Below are positions 25,141-34,089 of a stretch of 64,000 nucleotides of DNA, in pieces. The stretch's first letter is position 1. Every line of letters starts with the position of its first letter. Source of the DNA: Marinospirillum sp035271045 (GTDB lineage Bacteria > Pseudomonadota > Gammaproteobacteria > Pseudomonadales > Halomonadaceae); assembly GCF_035271045.1 (NCBI RefSeq), contig NZ_DATESC010000008.1, positions 1 through 64,000 on the forward strand, written 5' to 3'. Both the position numbers and the translations under genes were made by a program. Below the pieces are notes generated by a model. That model was not told where the DNA came from. It searched no databases and saw nothing but the letters and a program-made list of their open reading frames with translations.

Positions 25141-25831
25141 TCCAAGCATTGAGTTCGGGCACAGTATTGGCAATAAAGTCTGCGCCCCAACTATTAGGCT
25201 GCTCGTGAATGCCTATGTAACCAAAGCCTGCTACTAGCGTTTGCATACCAGCTCGGCGACCTGCTTCTATATCACGCACATGGTCGCCTACATAAAGGCA
25301 TTGCTCGGGTGGTGTTGCCAACTGCCTAGCCGCTAATAAAAGTGGTGCTGGGTCTGGTTTGCTAACACCTAAGTCCTCTGGGCAAACCACTGCAGCAGCG
25401 TTGATGCGTAATTCACGCAGTAGTAAATCGGTATAAATACGCGGCTTGTTAGTCACTATGCCCCAAGGTACAGGCTGGCGATCGAACTCTTTTAGAAGCT
25501 CTTCTAAACCAGTAAAGATACTGCTGTGTTCAGCAACATTTTCTTGATAGAGGTTGAGTAAACGCTGGCGCAGCTCTGGCTGATTCGGTTCGCCCAATTT
25601 CACACCAAAACCTAGCTCGACTAATGCATTGCCACCGTTAGAGACCTGATCGCGAATAACAGCATAAGGCAGTTCTGCTTTGCCTTCTTCGACTAATAAG
25701 CGGTTTAAAGCTGCCGCTAAATCGGGTGCTGAATCGACTAAGGTTCCATCAAGATCAAAAAGCACCGCCCGCACTGCGGACGGCTGTTGAGTATCACTGT
25801 CCAAGCAAATAACCTCTAAGTGTTTTGCCAT
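25121..25831 (-). CDS. gph: phosphoglycolate phosphatase-like HAD hydrolase (Gph/MupP type)
   Basis: This HAD phosphatase of up to 236 residues has AVLFDLDGTLVDSAPDLAAALN with the nucleophile Asp, IVTNKPRIYTD, and YVGDHVRDIEAGRRAGM binding Mg. In Pseudomonas the ubiG-adjacent homologue is MupP, which removes phosphate from MurNAc-6-phosphate. The nearness of ubiG means either role is possible. The start is uncertain: the ATG at 25831 lies inside the upstream META gene, while a GTG at 25774 would begin directly before RAVLFDLDGT. Neither has a clear ribosome site. Confidence 0.8.
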   Translation of the reverse strand: MAKHLEVICLDSDTQQPSAVRAVLFDLDGTLVDSAPDLAAALNRLLVEEGKAELPYAVIRDQVSNGGNALVELGFGVKLGEPNQPELRQRLLNLYQENVAEHSSIFTGLEELLKEFDRQPVPWGIVTNKPRIYTDLLLRELRINAAAVVCPEDLGVSKPDPAPLLLAARQLATPPEQCLYVGDHVRDIEAGRRAGMQTLVAGFGYIGIHEQPNSWGADFIANTVPELNAWIRQRIA

Positions 25832-26246
25832 TATGGCTTTTAAGAATTAAAGCACCGTTTTCGTTAATATCAAACTGGCTGATTTCATTGAATGTTTCTA
25901 AAAATTTCTGTTCTTGGTTCATCAAGGCTTCTGGGCAGGCCATTTTAGTGGCTAGGCTGTGTCCAAAACTTAAACCTTCAGCGGTCAGTTCATAGCTGCT
26001 GCTATAGCGATTACAGGTCGCACTACCATACACCTGACCTTTATCATCAAACGTAATGGTTAGGTGAGAGCTATCGATAATGCCTTCACCGTTAATGTCT
26101 TCTATTTGCCATTCACCAAGTAATAATTCAAGGCGGCTTTCTTCAATTGGTGCATCTACAGGTACGACCTTATTATTCATAACACTACAGCCAGTAACAT
26201 TAATCGCAAGGATAACCGTAGCAGAGGCAATAGTTTTCTTTAACAA
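25794..26246 (-). CDS. META-domain (HslJ-like) lipoprotein
   Basis: This 150-residue protein has a signal peptide ending in a lipobox-like VTGCS (Cys at about 20). A META domain follows: LLLGEWQIEDINGEG, LTITFDDKGQVYGSATCNRY and GLSFGHSLATKMACPEALMNQEQKF. Such proteins (HslJ, YbaY-like) are outer-membrane lipoproteins linked to stress or novobiocin tolerance. It is inserted between ubiG and gph, which are adjacent in many relatives, and overlaps the 5' end of gph. Confidence 0.8.
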   Translation of the reverse strand: MLKKTIASATVILAINVTGCSVMNNKVVPVDAPIEESRLELLLGEWQIEDINGEGIIDSSHLTITFDDKGQVYGSATCNRYSSSYELTAEGLSFGHSLATKMACPEALMNQEQKFLETFNEISQFDINENGALILKSHNGKTLRGYLLGQ

Positions 26247-26278
26247 AATAAACTCACTTATATTATTCAGAGCTACTT

Positions 26279-26998
26279 TTATTCGGACTTAGTACAACGC
26301 ACTAGGTAATTAACCTGCACATCATGGGGTGTTAACTTGTAGTGTTTCGTTAGCGGGTTATAAGTCATGCCCATTAGTTCTGCTAGGTCTAAATCTGCTT
26401 CACGCACCCACTGACCTAATTCCGACGGCTTAATAAATTTACTGTATTCATGCGTGCCACGGGGCAGCATCCGCATTAGGTATTCCGCACCAATAATCGC
26501 AAATAAATACGATTTAGGATTGCGATTAAGGGTAGAGAAGAATACTTGACCACCGGGTTTTACTAAAACTGCACAGGCTTTAATAACGGCTGCTGGGTCG
26601 GGTACGTGTTCAAGCATTTCTAAACAAGTAACCACATCAAAGCTATTGGGGGCTTCTTCGGCTAACTGTTCAGCTGTCATTTTGCGGTAATCAATGGTTA
26701 AACCGGATTCTAATTGATGTAAACGCGCCACGGTTAACGGGGCTTCGCCCATATCAATACCTGTAACTTTTGCACCACGTTGGGCAAGGGCTTCCGATAA
26801 CAAACCACCACCACAGCCAATGTCGGCTACACGTTTACCAGCAACCGCAGCGTGTTTATCTATCCAGTTGGCGCGCAACGGATTAATTTCATGTAGCGGC
26901 TTAAATTCACTTTCAGGATCCCACCAGCGTGAGGCCAAGGCTTCAAACTTAGCAATTTCACCTAGATCAACGTTTTTTTTAGCTTCAGAATTACTCAT
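26279..26998 (-). CDS. ubiG: ubiquinone biosynthesis O-methyltransferase
   Basis: This 239-residue SAM enzyme methylates two hydroxyls in ubiquinone synthesis. It contains ALASRWWDPESEFKPLHEIN, the SAM site VADIGCGGGLLSEALAQRG, CLEMLEHVPDP and VFFSTLNRNPKSYLFAI. These match UbiG throughout. It is followed leftwards by the META lipoprotein and gph. Confidence 0.95.
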   Translation of the reverse strand: MSNSEAKKNVDLGEIAKFEALASRWWDPESEFKPLHEINPLRANWIDKHAAVAGKRVADIGCGGGLLSEALAQRGAKVTGIDMGEAPLTVARLHQLESGLTIDYRKMTAEQLAEEAPNSFDVVTCLEMLEHVPDPAAVIKACAVLVKPGGQVFFSTLNRNPKSYLFAIIGAEYLMRMLPRGTHEYSKFIKPSELGQWVREADLDLAELMGMTYNPLTKHYKLTPHDVQVNYLVRCTKSE

Positions 26999-27094
26999 GT
27001 GACCTTTCCTTTAAAAGCGACTGCTGTAAATATAAGCCAGTTTAACATTGAAATTGAACCTTACCCAAGACTCTAAAATTTTTTGGAAGATTTC

Positions 27095-27122
27095 TTGCAT
27101 TTACGTAATATTTGTCTATAAT
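27095..27122 (+). promoter_or_regulatory. promoter of tRNA-Val
   Basis: TTGCAT (27095-27100) and TATAAT (27117-27122) are separated by 16 bases and end 11 bases before the tRNA. The consensus -10 fits a strong stable-RNA promoter. Confidence 0.75.
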
Positions 27123-27133
27123 GGCGCTTCTTT

Positions 27134-27210
<77 letters not shown>

Positions 27211-27244
27211 AGAAACTATTTAGTAACACCAAACACTTACAGTC

Positions 27245-27274
27245 AAGCTCAACGCAATGGTTGAGCTTTTTTTT
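27245..27274 (+). terminator. terminator after tRNA-Val
   Basis: AAGCTCAAC (27245-27253) pairs with GTTGAGC plus TT (27260-27268), followed by a run of eight Ts starting at 27267. The loop is six bases. It ends the tRNA transcript. Confidence 0.9.
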
Positions 27275-27384
27275 GGCTGGAATTTAAGAAGTAGAACGAA
27301 CCTTTAATAAAAAATCTTTAAGTCAAAAGTAACGCCTTAATTTTATCAGTGCTTCGGTTCAACGCCTGATGTTTTCTTAATTAA

Positions 27385-27996
27385 CTACAACTCCACTCCC
27401 TTCTGCGCTATTACCCCAGCGTGGAAGGCGTGTTTAATTTCTTTATGCTCTGAAACGGTATCAGCGGCGGCAATAAGCTCTTCTCTTGCGCCACGGCCAG
27501 TAATCACCACATGCTGCATGGCTGGGCGGTTGGCAAGCGCATCTAATACGTCTTGCATAGCTATATAGTTGTATTTTAAGGCGATATTTAGCTCGTCTAA
27601 AACCACCAAATCAACTTTCTCGTCTTCTAAAAAAGCCTTAGCCTGCGCCCAGCCTTTGGCAGCAGTGGCTATATCTTGCTCTAAATCTTGCGTATCCCAG
27701 GTGTAGCCCTGCCCCATCACATGGTAGCTAACTTCGGGGAAACGGCGAAAAAACGCTTCTTCACCGGTACTAAAGCTGCCTTTAATAAATTGCACTATAC
27801 CTACTTGCATACCGTGGCCCAACGCACGAGCCGCCATACCAAAGCCAGCGGTGCTTTTACCTTTACCATTGCCAGTATGCACCACTACTACACCGCGTTC
27901 TGTGGTGGCTTGAGCAATTTTACTATCGACTACTTCCTTGTGGCGTTCCATACGCTTTTTATGGCGCTCGGGTTTGTTTGAATCGGTCATACTCAC
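27385..27996 (-). CDS. cobO: cob(I)yrinic acid a,c-diamide adenosyltransferase (CobO/BtuR)
   Basis: This 203-residue enzyme adenosylates the cobalt of corrinoids with ATP. It has the modified P-loop VVVHTGNGKGKSTAGFGMAA, then VGIVQFIKGSFSTGEE, VVLDELNIALKY and HVVITGRGAREELI. All are diagnostic of the CobA/CobO/BtuR family. It lies downstream of the BtuB-like receptor with a hairpin between them, and opposite the btuF-cob operon. Confidence 0.94.
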   Translation of the reverse strand: MSMTDSNKPERHKKRMERHKEVVDSKIAQATTERGVVVVHTGNGKGKSTAGFGMAARALGHGMQVGIVQFIKGSFSTGEEAFFRRFPEVSYHVMGQGYTWDTQDLEQDIATAAKGWAQAKAFLEDEKVDLVVLDELNIALKYNYIAMQDVLDALANRPAMQHVVITGRGAREELIAAADTVSEHKEIKHAFHAGVIAQKGVEL

Positions 27997-28002
27997 CTCT
28001 GT

Positions 28003-28040
28003 TAAAAAGCCCTTAACTACTGAGTAATTAAGGGCTTATT
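28003..28040 (-). terminator. terminator after btuB
   Basis: Read leftwards, AAGCCCTTAA (28037-28028) pairs with TTAAGGGCTT (28016-28007) over an 11-base loop and is followed by Ts. It sits between the receptor gene and cobO, so cobO would be made by partial read-through or from its own promoter. Confidence 0.75.
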
Positions 28041-28049
28041 TATTTAAGC

Positions 28050-30014
28050 TTAGAAGTCTAAACGCGCACCTAACTGCCAAGTACGAGTGAAATTAACTGG
28101 GTAGATAGCATCATCTTTAACCCAGATACCATTAGCTTTGTCAAAAACATTGTCTACTTGAGCAAACAAAGTAACTTGCTCTAGCTTATGACTATAACCT
28201 AGGTTGGTTAGGTTATAAGCTTTTTGCTTCTGACTGAAATTATTAGCAAAGTCTTCTGCAGCATAAGCCTTGCTACGCCAAACTTGCGTTAACATCACAG
28301 TAGACTTGTCAGTAATCGCATAGTCTAGGCTTAAAGAAATGTTGTGTTCTGAAACACCTGGTAGGTCTTTACCGTTATAAGCACCAGCAGCTTCATTTTC
28401 TTTATCAATTATAGCCTTTAACCAAGTGTAGTTAACAGAACCACTTAACTGATCCGTAATTTTAAACTGGTCTTGAACTTCAATACCGTACTTGTAGGAC
28501 TTATCAATATTAGTGTTATAGCTAGTTGATGGCCAAGGTACACCATAGTAATAAATTTCATTTTCTAGCTTAGTGTAGAAAACTGCTGCTTTTAGCTTGT
28601 TGTTATCTTGCACATGATTGACACCAAGATTCAGTGTTTTAGTTTCTGCTGGTTCAACAAAGTTGTTAAAACCACCGCCAAACTCAAAAAACCTATCTAT
28701 ATCTGGTGCTTGAAAGGCTTGGTTTAAGTTGATAAAACCACTAATAGTTTCGTTAAACTGCTGATTAAAACCCACATCCCAAGCGGTTAGCTTATGATCA
28801 TCTTTTAATTGAGTTCCTGTGGTGGGCTTGTATTCATAGGTCACTTTTTCATGGCGCACACCCGCACTAACAAGACTAGAGCCAAATTTATATTGGCTTT
28901 GTAAAAAAGCACCTAAGTTATCTTTGGTGGTTTCACTACCAAAGGCATCACGCTCACCATCAAAAGCTTGGGCACCAGCAATTAAACTAAAACCATTATC
29001 TGTGTATTTTAATGATAAATCGGTGGAGTTATACTCATAATCTGCACCTTTTGACCCTTTATACTGAGACATTTTATCTTCTCTTGAATGGTCTACTACT
29101 AGCACTAAACTGCTGGTTAAATTAACACTAGCACCTAAAGACAACACATCTGACTCTAAACGCTGCAAGGTGAAAGCATTGTCTTCATCACCCCAAGATG
29201 GATAGGTCATTTGTTCTGGCTTAGCTTTAAACTCTGTTTGTGTCATAGGGCTACCATAAGCCGTATCAATTCTGGTCACAGCAGCTCCAGCTCTTACTTC
29301 AAGTATTTCTGCTGGAAACACCTGCAAGTCTACTTTTAGGTTATTAGCCGTACTAGCATCTTTTTGGCCTTTAGAATTAGCATCACGAAAACCATCATAG
29401 CTAGCGTTATCGGCACTTAAATTAAGAGCATACTTATCTTTAACTACACCTAGGTTAACGCTGCTCGCTAGCTTTCCTTGACTACCAGCAAATACTGATG
29501 CGCTACCTCCACTGCGTTTACGGGTAACTATATTTAAAGTACCAGCAGTTGCACCATCACCTTGCGCCACTGAACCACTACCTTTAACAATCTCAATGCG
29601 CTCAATATTAATTAGCGGAATGCTACTTAGAAGTTGTGGTTGCATATCAATGTTATTCATACGACGACCATCAATCGTCACAATAATATTTTGATAGCCA
29701 TCACCTACACCAAAGCCACGCATATCAATTTTTTGAGCAAAAGGATTACCAGAACCAGGCGTAACCATCATAGAAGTATGGCGACCTAGAAAATCATAGA
29801 TATTGGTTGAGCCTGTTTTCTGTATTTGATCCCAAGTATAAATTTCTGTTGCGTAGGGTGCTTGGGTATCTAACAGTTCAATACGGTTAGCTGTGACTAC
29901 CACTGGCTCTAGGCTGTTAGCTTTTGTCTCTGCCATTGCTTGGCTAATTGGGCTAAGTACAAATAATCCAAGCGCGGCTGTGCTTAGCCACTTAGAAGAA
30001 GTGAGTTTTTTCAT
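28050..30014 (-). CDS. btuB: TonB-dependent corrinoid receptor (BtuB-like)
   Basis: This 654-residue outer-membrane receptor has a signal peptide ending near ISQAMA and a TonB box EPVVVTAN. A plug domain follows (ITIDGRRMNNIDMQPQLL, then IERIEIVKGSGSV) and then a 22-strand-type barrel that ends with aromatic residues (TWQLGARLDF). The ATG at 30014 is chosen: it has AGGA 11 bases upstream and directly begins the signal peptide. A cobalamin riboswitch in its leader shows the substrate is B12 or a corrinoid. Confidence 0.9.
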   Translation of the reverse strand: MKKLTSSKWLSTAALGLFVLSPISQAMAETKANSLEPVVVTANRIELLDTQAPYATEIYTWDQIQKTGSTNIYDFLGRHTSMMVTPGSGNPFAQKIDMRGFGVGDGYQNIIVTIDGRRMNNIDMQPQLLSSIPLINIERIEIVKGSGSVAQGDGATAGTLNIVTRKRSGGSASVFAGSQGKLASSVNLGVVKDKYALNLSADNASYDGFRDANSKGQKDASTANNLKVDLQVFPAEILEVRAGAAVTRIDTAYGSPMTQTEFKAKPEQMTYPSWGDEDNAFTLQRLESDVLSLGASVNLTSSLVLVVDHSREDKMSQYKGSKGADYEYNSTDLSLKYTDNGFSLIAGAQAFDGERDAFGSETTKDNLGAFLQSQYKFGSSLVSAGVRHEKVTYEYKPTTGTQLKDDHKLTAWDVGFNQQFNETISGFINLNQAFQAPDIDRFFEFGGGFNNFVEPAETKTLNLGVNHVQDNNKLKAAVFYTKLENEIYYYGVPWPSTSYNTNIDKSYKYGIEVQDQFKITDQLSGSVNYTWLKAIIDKENEAAGAYNGKDLPGVSEHNISLSLDYAITDKSTVMLTQVWRSKAYAAEDFANNFSQKQKAYNLTNLGYSHKLEQVTLFAQVDNVFDKANGIWVKDDAIYPVNFTRTWQLGARLDF

Positions 30015-30103
30015 AGTTTTTCGAGTCCTGCACGCCACCCGCATGCAAAGGGCTTAGTAATGCTACTCAGTAGCTACTAAGTAATAATTTTTAGGGTTTT
30101 CTT

Positions 30104-30330
30104 CTAGGCCGGTCTCCGGGCTTAACTGTGGTCTAATGCACTTTCCTGATTAGACAACCCCTTCTGCCTTCCCATGCGTTAGCACAGTGACTTATATGAA
30201 GGTGTTTTGCTTCTTGCTGAAGCAACACATGAATTACCGTTGCGGGGGCAGCGTCAGACTTACTAGGCTTTACCAAGCTTTAGTGCACTGACTTCCCAAG
30301 TACCTCGAAGGTCGCAAAGAATACACGTAT
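30104..30330 (-). ncRNA. cobalamin riboswitch
   Basis: Read leftwards the leader contains TTGGGAAG, the conserved core GCTGCCCCCGCAACGGTAA, and the B12 box form AAGCCCGGAGACCGGCC. These are the family (RF00174-type) landmarks in the correct order. It lies 90 bases before the btuB-like ATG, so cobalamin would shut off receptor synthesis. The boundaries are approximate. Confidence 0.92.
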
Positions 30331-30333
30331 AAT
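30305..30333 (+). promoter_or_regulatory. candidate promoter of the btuF operon
   Basis: A consensus TATAAT (30328-30333) lies 41 bases before the btuF ATG, with a poor -35 (TCGAAG at 30305-30310) 17 bases upstream. It overlaps the 5' end of the riboswitch on the other strand, so the two transcription starts lie very close together and may interfere. Confidence 0.5.
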
Positions 30334-30374
30334 GCGCGTTTTTCCAATGCGCCAACTCTATTAAGGCTTTTTTT

Positions 30375-31283
30375 ATGCATCTAACAAGGTTTTGGGTGTT
30401 GTTGCAGTTTTGGGTTTTATCATTTGCCTTTACAGCGGCTGTTTTAGCCACACCTTTAAAAGCAGCTGCACTAACAATCACTGACGATACAGGGCAGGTT
30501 TTGCAGTTAACTCAGCCTGCCCAGCGCATCATTAGCCTTTCGCCACACCTAACTGAAAACCTCTTTGCAATAGGCGCTGGCAATTTAATTGTGGGCGCAG
30601 TGGAATACAGCGACTACCCAGAAGCAGCTAAAAATCTACCGCTAGTGGGCGGTTATGATCAGTTAGATGTTGAAGGCATTGTGGCTTTGCAGCCAGATTT
30701 AATTATTGCTTGGCACAGTGGTAACCCCTTGCCACAAATTGAGCGTTTGGCCAGCTTGTCGATTCCTGTTTATTTTACTGAACCTCGCAGCTTTGCAGCT
30801 GTTAGTCATGAACTACGCCAATTAGGTCGTTTAACTGGCAAAGAAGCCCAAGCAGAAGCAGCCGCTTTAGCTTTTGAACAAGGTGCGGAACAGCTTAAAG
30901 CTGAATATGCCCAGCAGCGTCCGGTTAGGGTGTTTTATCAAGTATGGGAACAACCCTTAATGACTTTAAATGGCGAGCATTTAATTAGCGAAGGGCTTAG
31001 CCTGTGCGGTGGTGTTAATATTTTTTCGGACTTAAACCAGCTAGTGCCGGTAATTAGCCGTGAAGTAGTTTTAACTAAAAACCCTGAAGTCATTATGGGC
31101 GGTGGTATGGGCGAAGACACACCGGCTTGGTTAGAAAACTGGAAAAAATACCCATCCTTACAAGCCGTTCAAGAAAATAAGTTATATTTTATCCCTCCTT
31201 CCCTAGTACAACGCCCGACACCGCGTTTTTTACAAGGTACAAAAATTATGTGCGAAAAACTGCAAAAGGCACGGGCTAACTAA
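30375..31283 (+). CDS. btuF: cobalamin-binding periplasmic protein (BtuF-like)
   Basis: This 302-residue protein has an N-terminal hydrophobic signal (FWVLSFAFTAAVLATPLKAAA). A class III solute-binding fold follows: RIISLSPHLTENLFAIGAG, VGAVEYSDYPEAAKNLPLVGG and LQPDLIIAWHSGNP. The last two are BtuF landmarks. Its stop overlaps the btuC start. It delivers corrinoid to BtuCD in the periplasm. The position beside a B12 riboswitch and cobT/cobS makes the substrate firm. Confidence 0.9.
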   Translation: MHLTRFWVLLQFWVLSFAFTAAVLATPLKAAALTITDDTGQVLQLTQPAQRIISLSPHLTENLFAIGAGNLIVGAVEYSDYPEAAKNLPLVGGYDQLDVEGIVALQPDLIIAWHSGNPLPQIERLASLSIPVYFTEPRSFAAVSHELRQLGRLTGKEAQAEAAALAFEQGAEQLKAEYAQQRPVRVFYQVWEQPLMTLNGEHLISEGLSLCGGVNIFSDLNQLVPVISREVVLTKNPEVIMGGGMGEDTPAWLENWKKYPSLQAVQENKLYFIPPSLVQRPTPRFLQGTKIMCEKLQKARAN

Positions 31284-32257
31284 TGCAGCTTTACCGCCTT
31301 CCTCACCTATTGGGTTTAATGGCTTTTGCGCTCTTGGTTATTTTATTAGGTGTGCTTTTGGGCAGTGTTAATCTACCAATTAACGCCATTTACTCGGTAT
31401 TAACTGGGCAAGGTTCGCCTTTGCACAACACGCTTATTTTAGACCTACGCTTACCTAGAGTTTTAGCCGCTTTTGCTACGGGTGGTTTATTAGCAACGGC
31501 TGGGGCGTTAATGCAGGTATTGTTGCGAAATCCTTTGGCCGACCCCTATGTGCTGGGTTTGTCCGGCGGTGCAGCAGTTGCGGCTTTATTAGCTATGCTG
31601 GCTGGCTTAGGGGTATTTTGGGTTTCAAGTGCCGCTTTTGGCGGTGCTTTATTCTCTACTTTTTTAGTCTTTGGTTTGGCTTATGGCAGCGGGCAAAGTT
31701 CTGCAACCCGTTTGTTGTTAACTGGTGTGGTGGTGGCTTCTGGCTGGGGTGCTTTAATTAGCTTTTTATTGGCAACCAGCCAAGCCCATCAACTGCCAGG
31801 CATGCTTTATTGGCTCATGGGTGATTTATCTCATGCGCCTAGTCCAGTGATTCCTTGGTTGGTTTTATTGGCAGTCTTAGTGCTGCTGATTCCTTTAGGG
31901 CGAACCTTAAATGTGCTGGCCAGAGGTGCGTTGCAAGCGGCGGCCTTGGGTGTGTCAGTTAAAAAAGTAGAATTAATGATTTTTGGTTTGGCGGCTTTGT
32001 TAACCGCTATTGCGGTGACAGTGGCGGGCAGTATCGGTTTTGTGGGCTTAATTGTGCCGCATTTAATGCGCATGGTGTTTGGTTACGACCAGCGTATTTT
32101 ATTGCCTGCCAGTGCTTTAGCTGGTGGTAGCCTGCTGGTGCTAGCCGATACTTTGGCACGCATTGTTATAGCGCCCCAGCAACTCCCTGTTGGCGTAATT
32201 ACTGCCATGTTAGGTGTGCCGGTATTTTTGTTGCTGCTTTATCGGAGCAATCGCTAA
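31283..32257 (+). CDS. btuC: cobalamin ABC transporter permease
   Basis: This 324-residue protein is rich in hydrophobic segments (about ten). It has LDLRLPRVLAAFATGGLLATAGALMQ and NPLADPYVLGLSGGAAVAA, both signatures of the FecCD/BtuC family. GSIGFVGLIVPHLMRMVFG follows, the loop contacting the ATPase. It overlaps btuF by one base and btuD by one base. Confidence 0.92.
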   Translation: MQLYRLPHLLGLMAFALLVILLGVLLGSVNLPINAIYSVLTGQGSPLHNTLILDLRLPRVLAAFATGGLLATAGALMQVLLRNPLADPYVLGLSGGAAVAALLAMLAGLGVFWVSSAAFGGALFSTFLVFGLAYGSGQSSATRLLLTGVVVASGWGALISFLLATSQAHQLPGMLYWLMGDLSHAPSPVIPWLVLLAVLVLLIPLGRTLNVLARGALQAAALGVSVKKVELMIFGLAALLTAIAVTVAGSIGFVGLIVPHLMRMVFGYDQRILLPASALAGGSLLVLADTLARIVIAPQQLPVGVITAMLGVPVFLLLLYRSNR

Positions 32258-33027
32258 TGATGCAAACTGAAAACTTAGTGATGCACATTCCCAACCGCCC
32301 TAAACTGGATGCTTTAAACTGGCAGATAGAAGCAGGGCAAAGCTGGGGCGTTTTAGGCCCCAATGGTGCAGGAAAAACCACTTTATTACTCACTTTAGCC
32401 GGTTTAAAAGCCCCCCGCAGTGGCCGTGTTTTATTAGCCAATCAAGCCATTACTGGCTATACAATGCCGCAACGGGCACAAAAACTAGGTTTAGTTTTTC
32501 AGCAGCAACAAGATGATTTTCCTGCCACCGTATTAGCCACGGCTTTAATGGGGCGGCATCCTTATTTACGCAGCTGGCAAACAGAAAGCCAAGCCGACTT
32601 AGAATTAGCCCAACACGCCTTAGCGCAAATGGAATTAACTGAGTTAGAAAGCCGCAGCATTCAAACCTTGTCTGGTGGTGAAAGGCAGCGTTTAGCCTTG
32701 GCTGTCTTGCTTACCCAAAACCCCGATTTGTTGCTATTAGATGAACCCACCAACCATTTAGACCTACATCACCAAATGGCAGTGTTAGAAATTCTTCACC
32801 AACAAGTGCAAGCGGGAAAAAGTGCGGTGATGGCCTTGCATGACCTTAACCTTGCTGCTAGGTTTTGTAGCCATATTTTACTGCTTTACCCAGACGGCCA
32901 AGCCTGCTGGGGTGAAAAAAATACTATGCTGCAACTACCCGCCTTAGAAAAACTCTATCGCCAGCGTTTAATCACTACTCAGATAGCAGGCCAAACGCTA
33001 TTTTTTCCCTATTCGTCTATTGGATAA
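32257..33027 (+). CDS. btuD: cobalamin ABC transporter ATP-binding protein
   Basis: This 256-residue ATPase has Walker A LGPNGAGKTTLLLTLAGL, the Q-loop LVFQQQQDDFPATV, the signature TLSGGERQRLALAVLL and Walker B LLLLDEPTNHLD. His switch is MALHDLNLA. These match BtuD/FecE-type ATPases. It is followed after 3 bases by cobT. Confidence 0.93.
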   Translation: MMQTENLVMHIPNRPKLDALNWQIEAGQSWGVLGPNGAGKTTLLLTLAGLKAPRSGRVLLANQAITGYTMPQRAQKLGLVFQQQQDDFPATVLATALMGRHPYLRSWQTESQADLELAQHALAQMELTELESRSIQTLSGGERQRLALAVLLTQNPDLLLLDEPTNHLDLHHQMAVLEILHQQVQAGKSAVMALHDLNLAARFCSHILLLYPDGQACWGEKNTMLQLPALEKLYRQRLITTQIAGQTLFFPYSSIG

Positions 33028-33030
33028 GCC

Positions 33031-34089
33031 ATGTTTACAGACCGCCACCGCCTTGAATTACCCAGCTTGCCTAAGCTGGCTAATCCGCAATTAGAAGCTG
33101 AACTACTGGAACGCATTAACCAAAAAACCAAGCCGCCCGGTTCTTTAGGCCGTTTAGAAAGCTTGGCTATACAGTTAGGTTTAATTTTAAATTCCACCGA
33201 GCCACAAATTGTAGACCCACAAATACGGGTATTTGCGGCGGATCATGGTTTAACTGATGAAGGCGTTTCTGCCTTCCCTAAAGCCGTGACTCAGCAAATG
33301 GTATTGAATTTTTTAGCCGGTGGTGCGGCAATTAATGTGTTTGCCCGCCAGCACGGTATTAGCTTAAAAGTGGTGGATGCCGGTGTCGACGGTGATTTTG
33401 AACCTCACCCCGACTTAATTTCGCTTAAAGTAATGCGCGGTACTCGTAATAGCCTAACCACTTCCGCCATGAATGCTGAAGAATGCATTCAAGCCATTGT
33501 TTGTGGCATGGGCTTGGTAAGAGAAGCCCCCGGTAATCTGTTAATTGTGGGCGAAATGGGCATAGGCAATACTTCAGCCGCCAGCCTTTTGTTGAGCAAG
33601 TTAGGCAAACTACCGATTGCTGAATGTATAGGGCGTGGCACGGGTTTAGGCACTGCTGGTTTAGCGCACAAAGAAGCCGTGTTAACTCAAGTTTTGCATA
33701 AGCACCGTAACCTTAAAAATCCCTTAGAAATTTTAGCGGCGATGGGTGGTTTAGAAGTCGCCATGATGGTCGGCGCACTACTGCAAGCGGCTAGCCAGCG
33801 CCGTATTTTATTGATAGATGGTTTTATTGCTTCCAGCGCTTTGCTAGTGGCAGAAAAATTACAACCTGGCGTAAAAGACTTTGCTGTTTTCAGCCACCAT
33901 TCAGCTGAACCTGGGCATAGCCAATTATTGAAACTGCTCGATGCTACACCCTTGTTAGATTTACAAATGTGCTTAGGCGAAGGCACAGGCGCAGTGGTTG
34001 CCTTCCCTTTATTAAAATCGGCACTGGGCTTTTTAAATGAAATGGCCAGTTTCACCAGTGCAGGCGTGAGCAATAAACCCCATGTATAA
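33031..34089 (+). CDS. cobT: nicotinate-nucleotide:dimethylbenzimidazole phosphoribosyltransferase
   Basis: This 352-residue enzyme makes alpha-ribazole phosphate for the lower ligand of cobalamin. It has KTKPPGSLGRLESLAIQLG, VFAADHGLTDEGVSAFPKAV, VGEMGIGNTSAASLL and CLGEGTGAV, which holds the catalytic Glu. Its end overlaps cobS by eight bases. The gene for dimethylbenzimidazole synthesis is not in the window, so the base may be scavenged. Confidence 0.95.
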   Translation: MFTDRHRLELPSLPKLANPQLEAELLERINQKTKPPGSLGRLESLAIQLGLILNSTEPQIVDPQIRVFAADHGLTDEGVSAFPKAVTQQMVLNFLAGGAAINVFARQHGISLKVVDAGVDGDFEPHPDLISLKVMRGTRNSLTTSAMNAEECIQAIVCGMGLVREAPGNLLIVGEMGIGNTSAASLLLSKLGKLPIAECIGRGTGLGTAGLAHKEAVLTQVLHKHRNLKNPLEILAAMGGLEVAMMVGALLQAASQRRILLIDGFIASSALLVAEKLQPGVKDFAVFSHHSAEPGHSQLLKLLDATPLLDLQMCLGEGTGAVVAFPLLKSALGFLNEMASFTSAGVSNKPHV

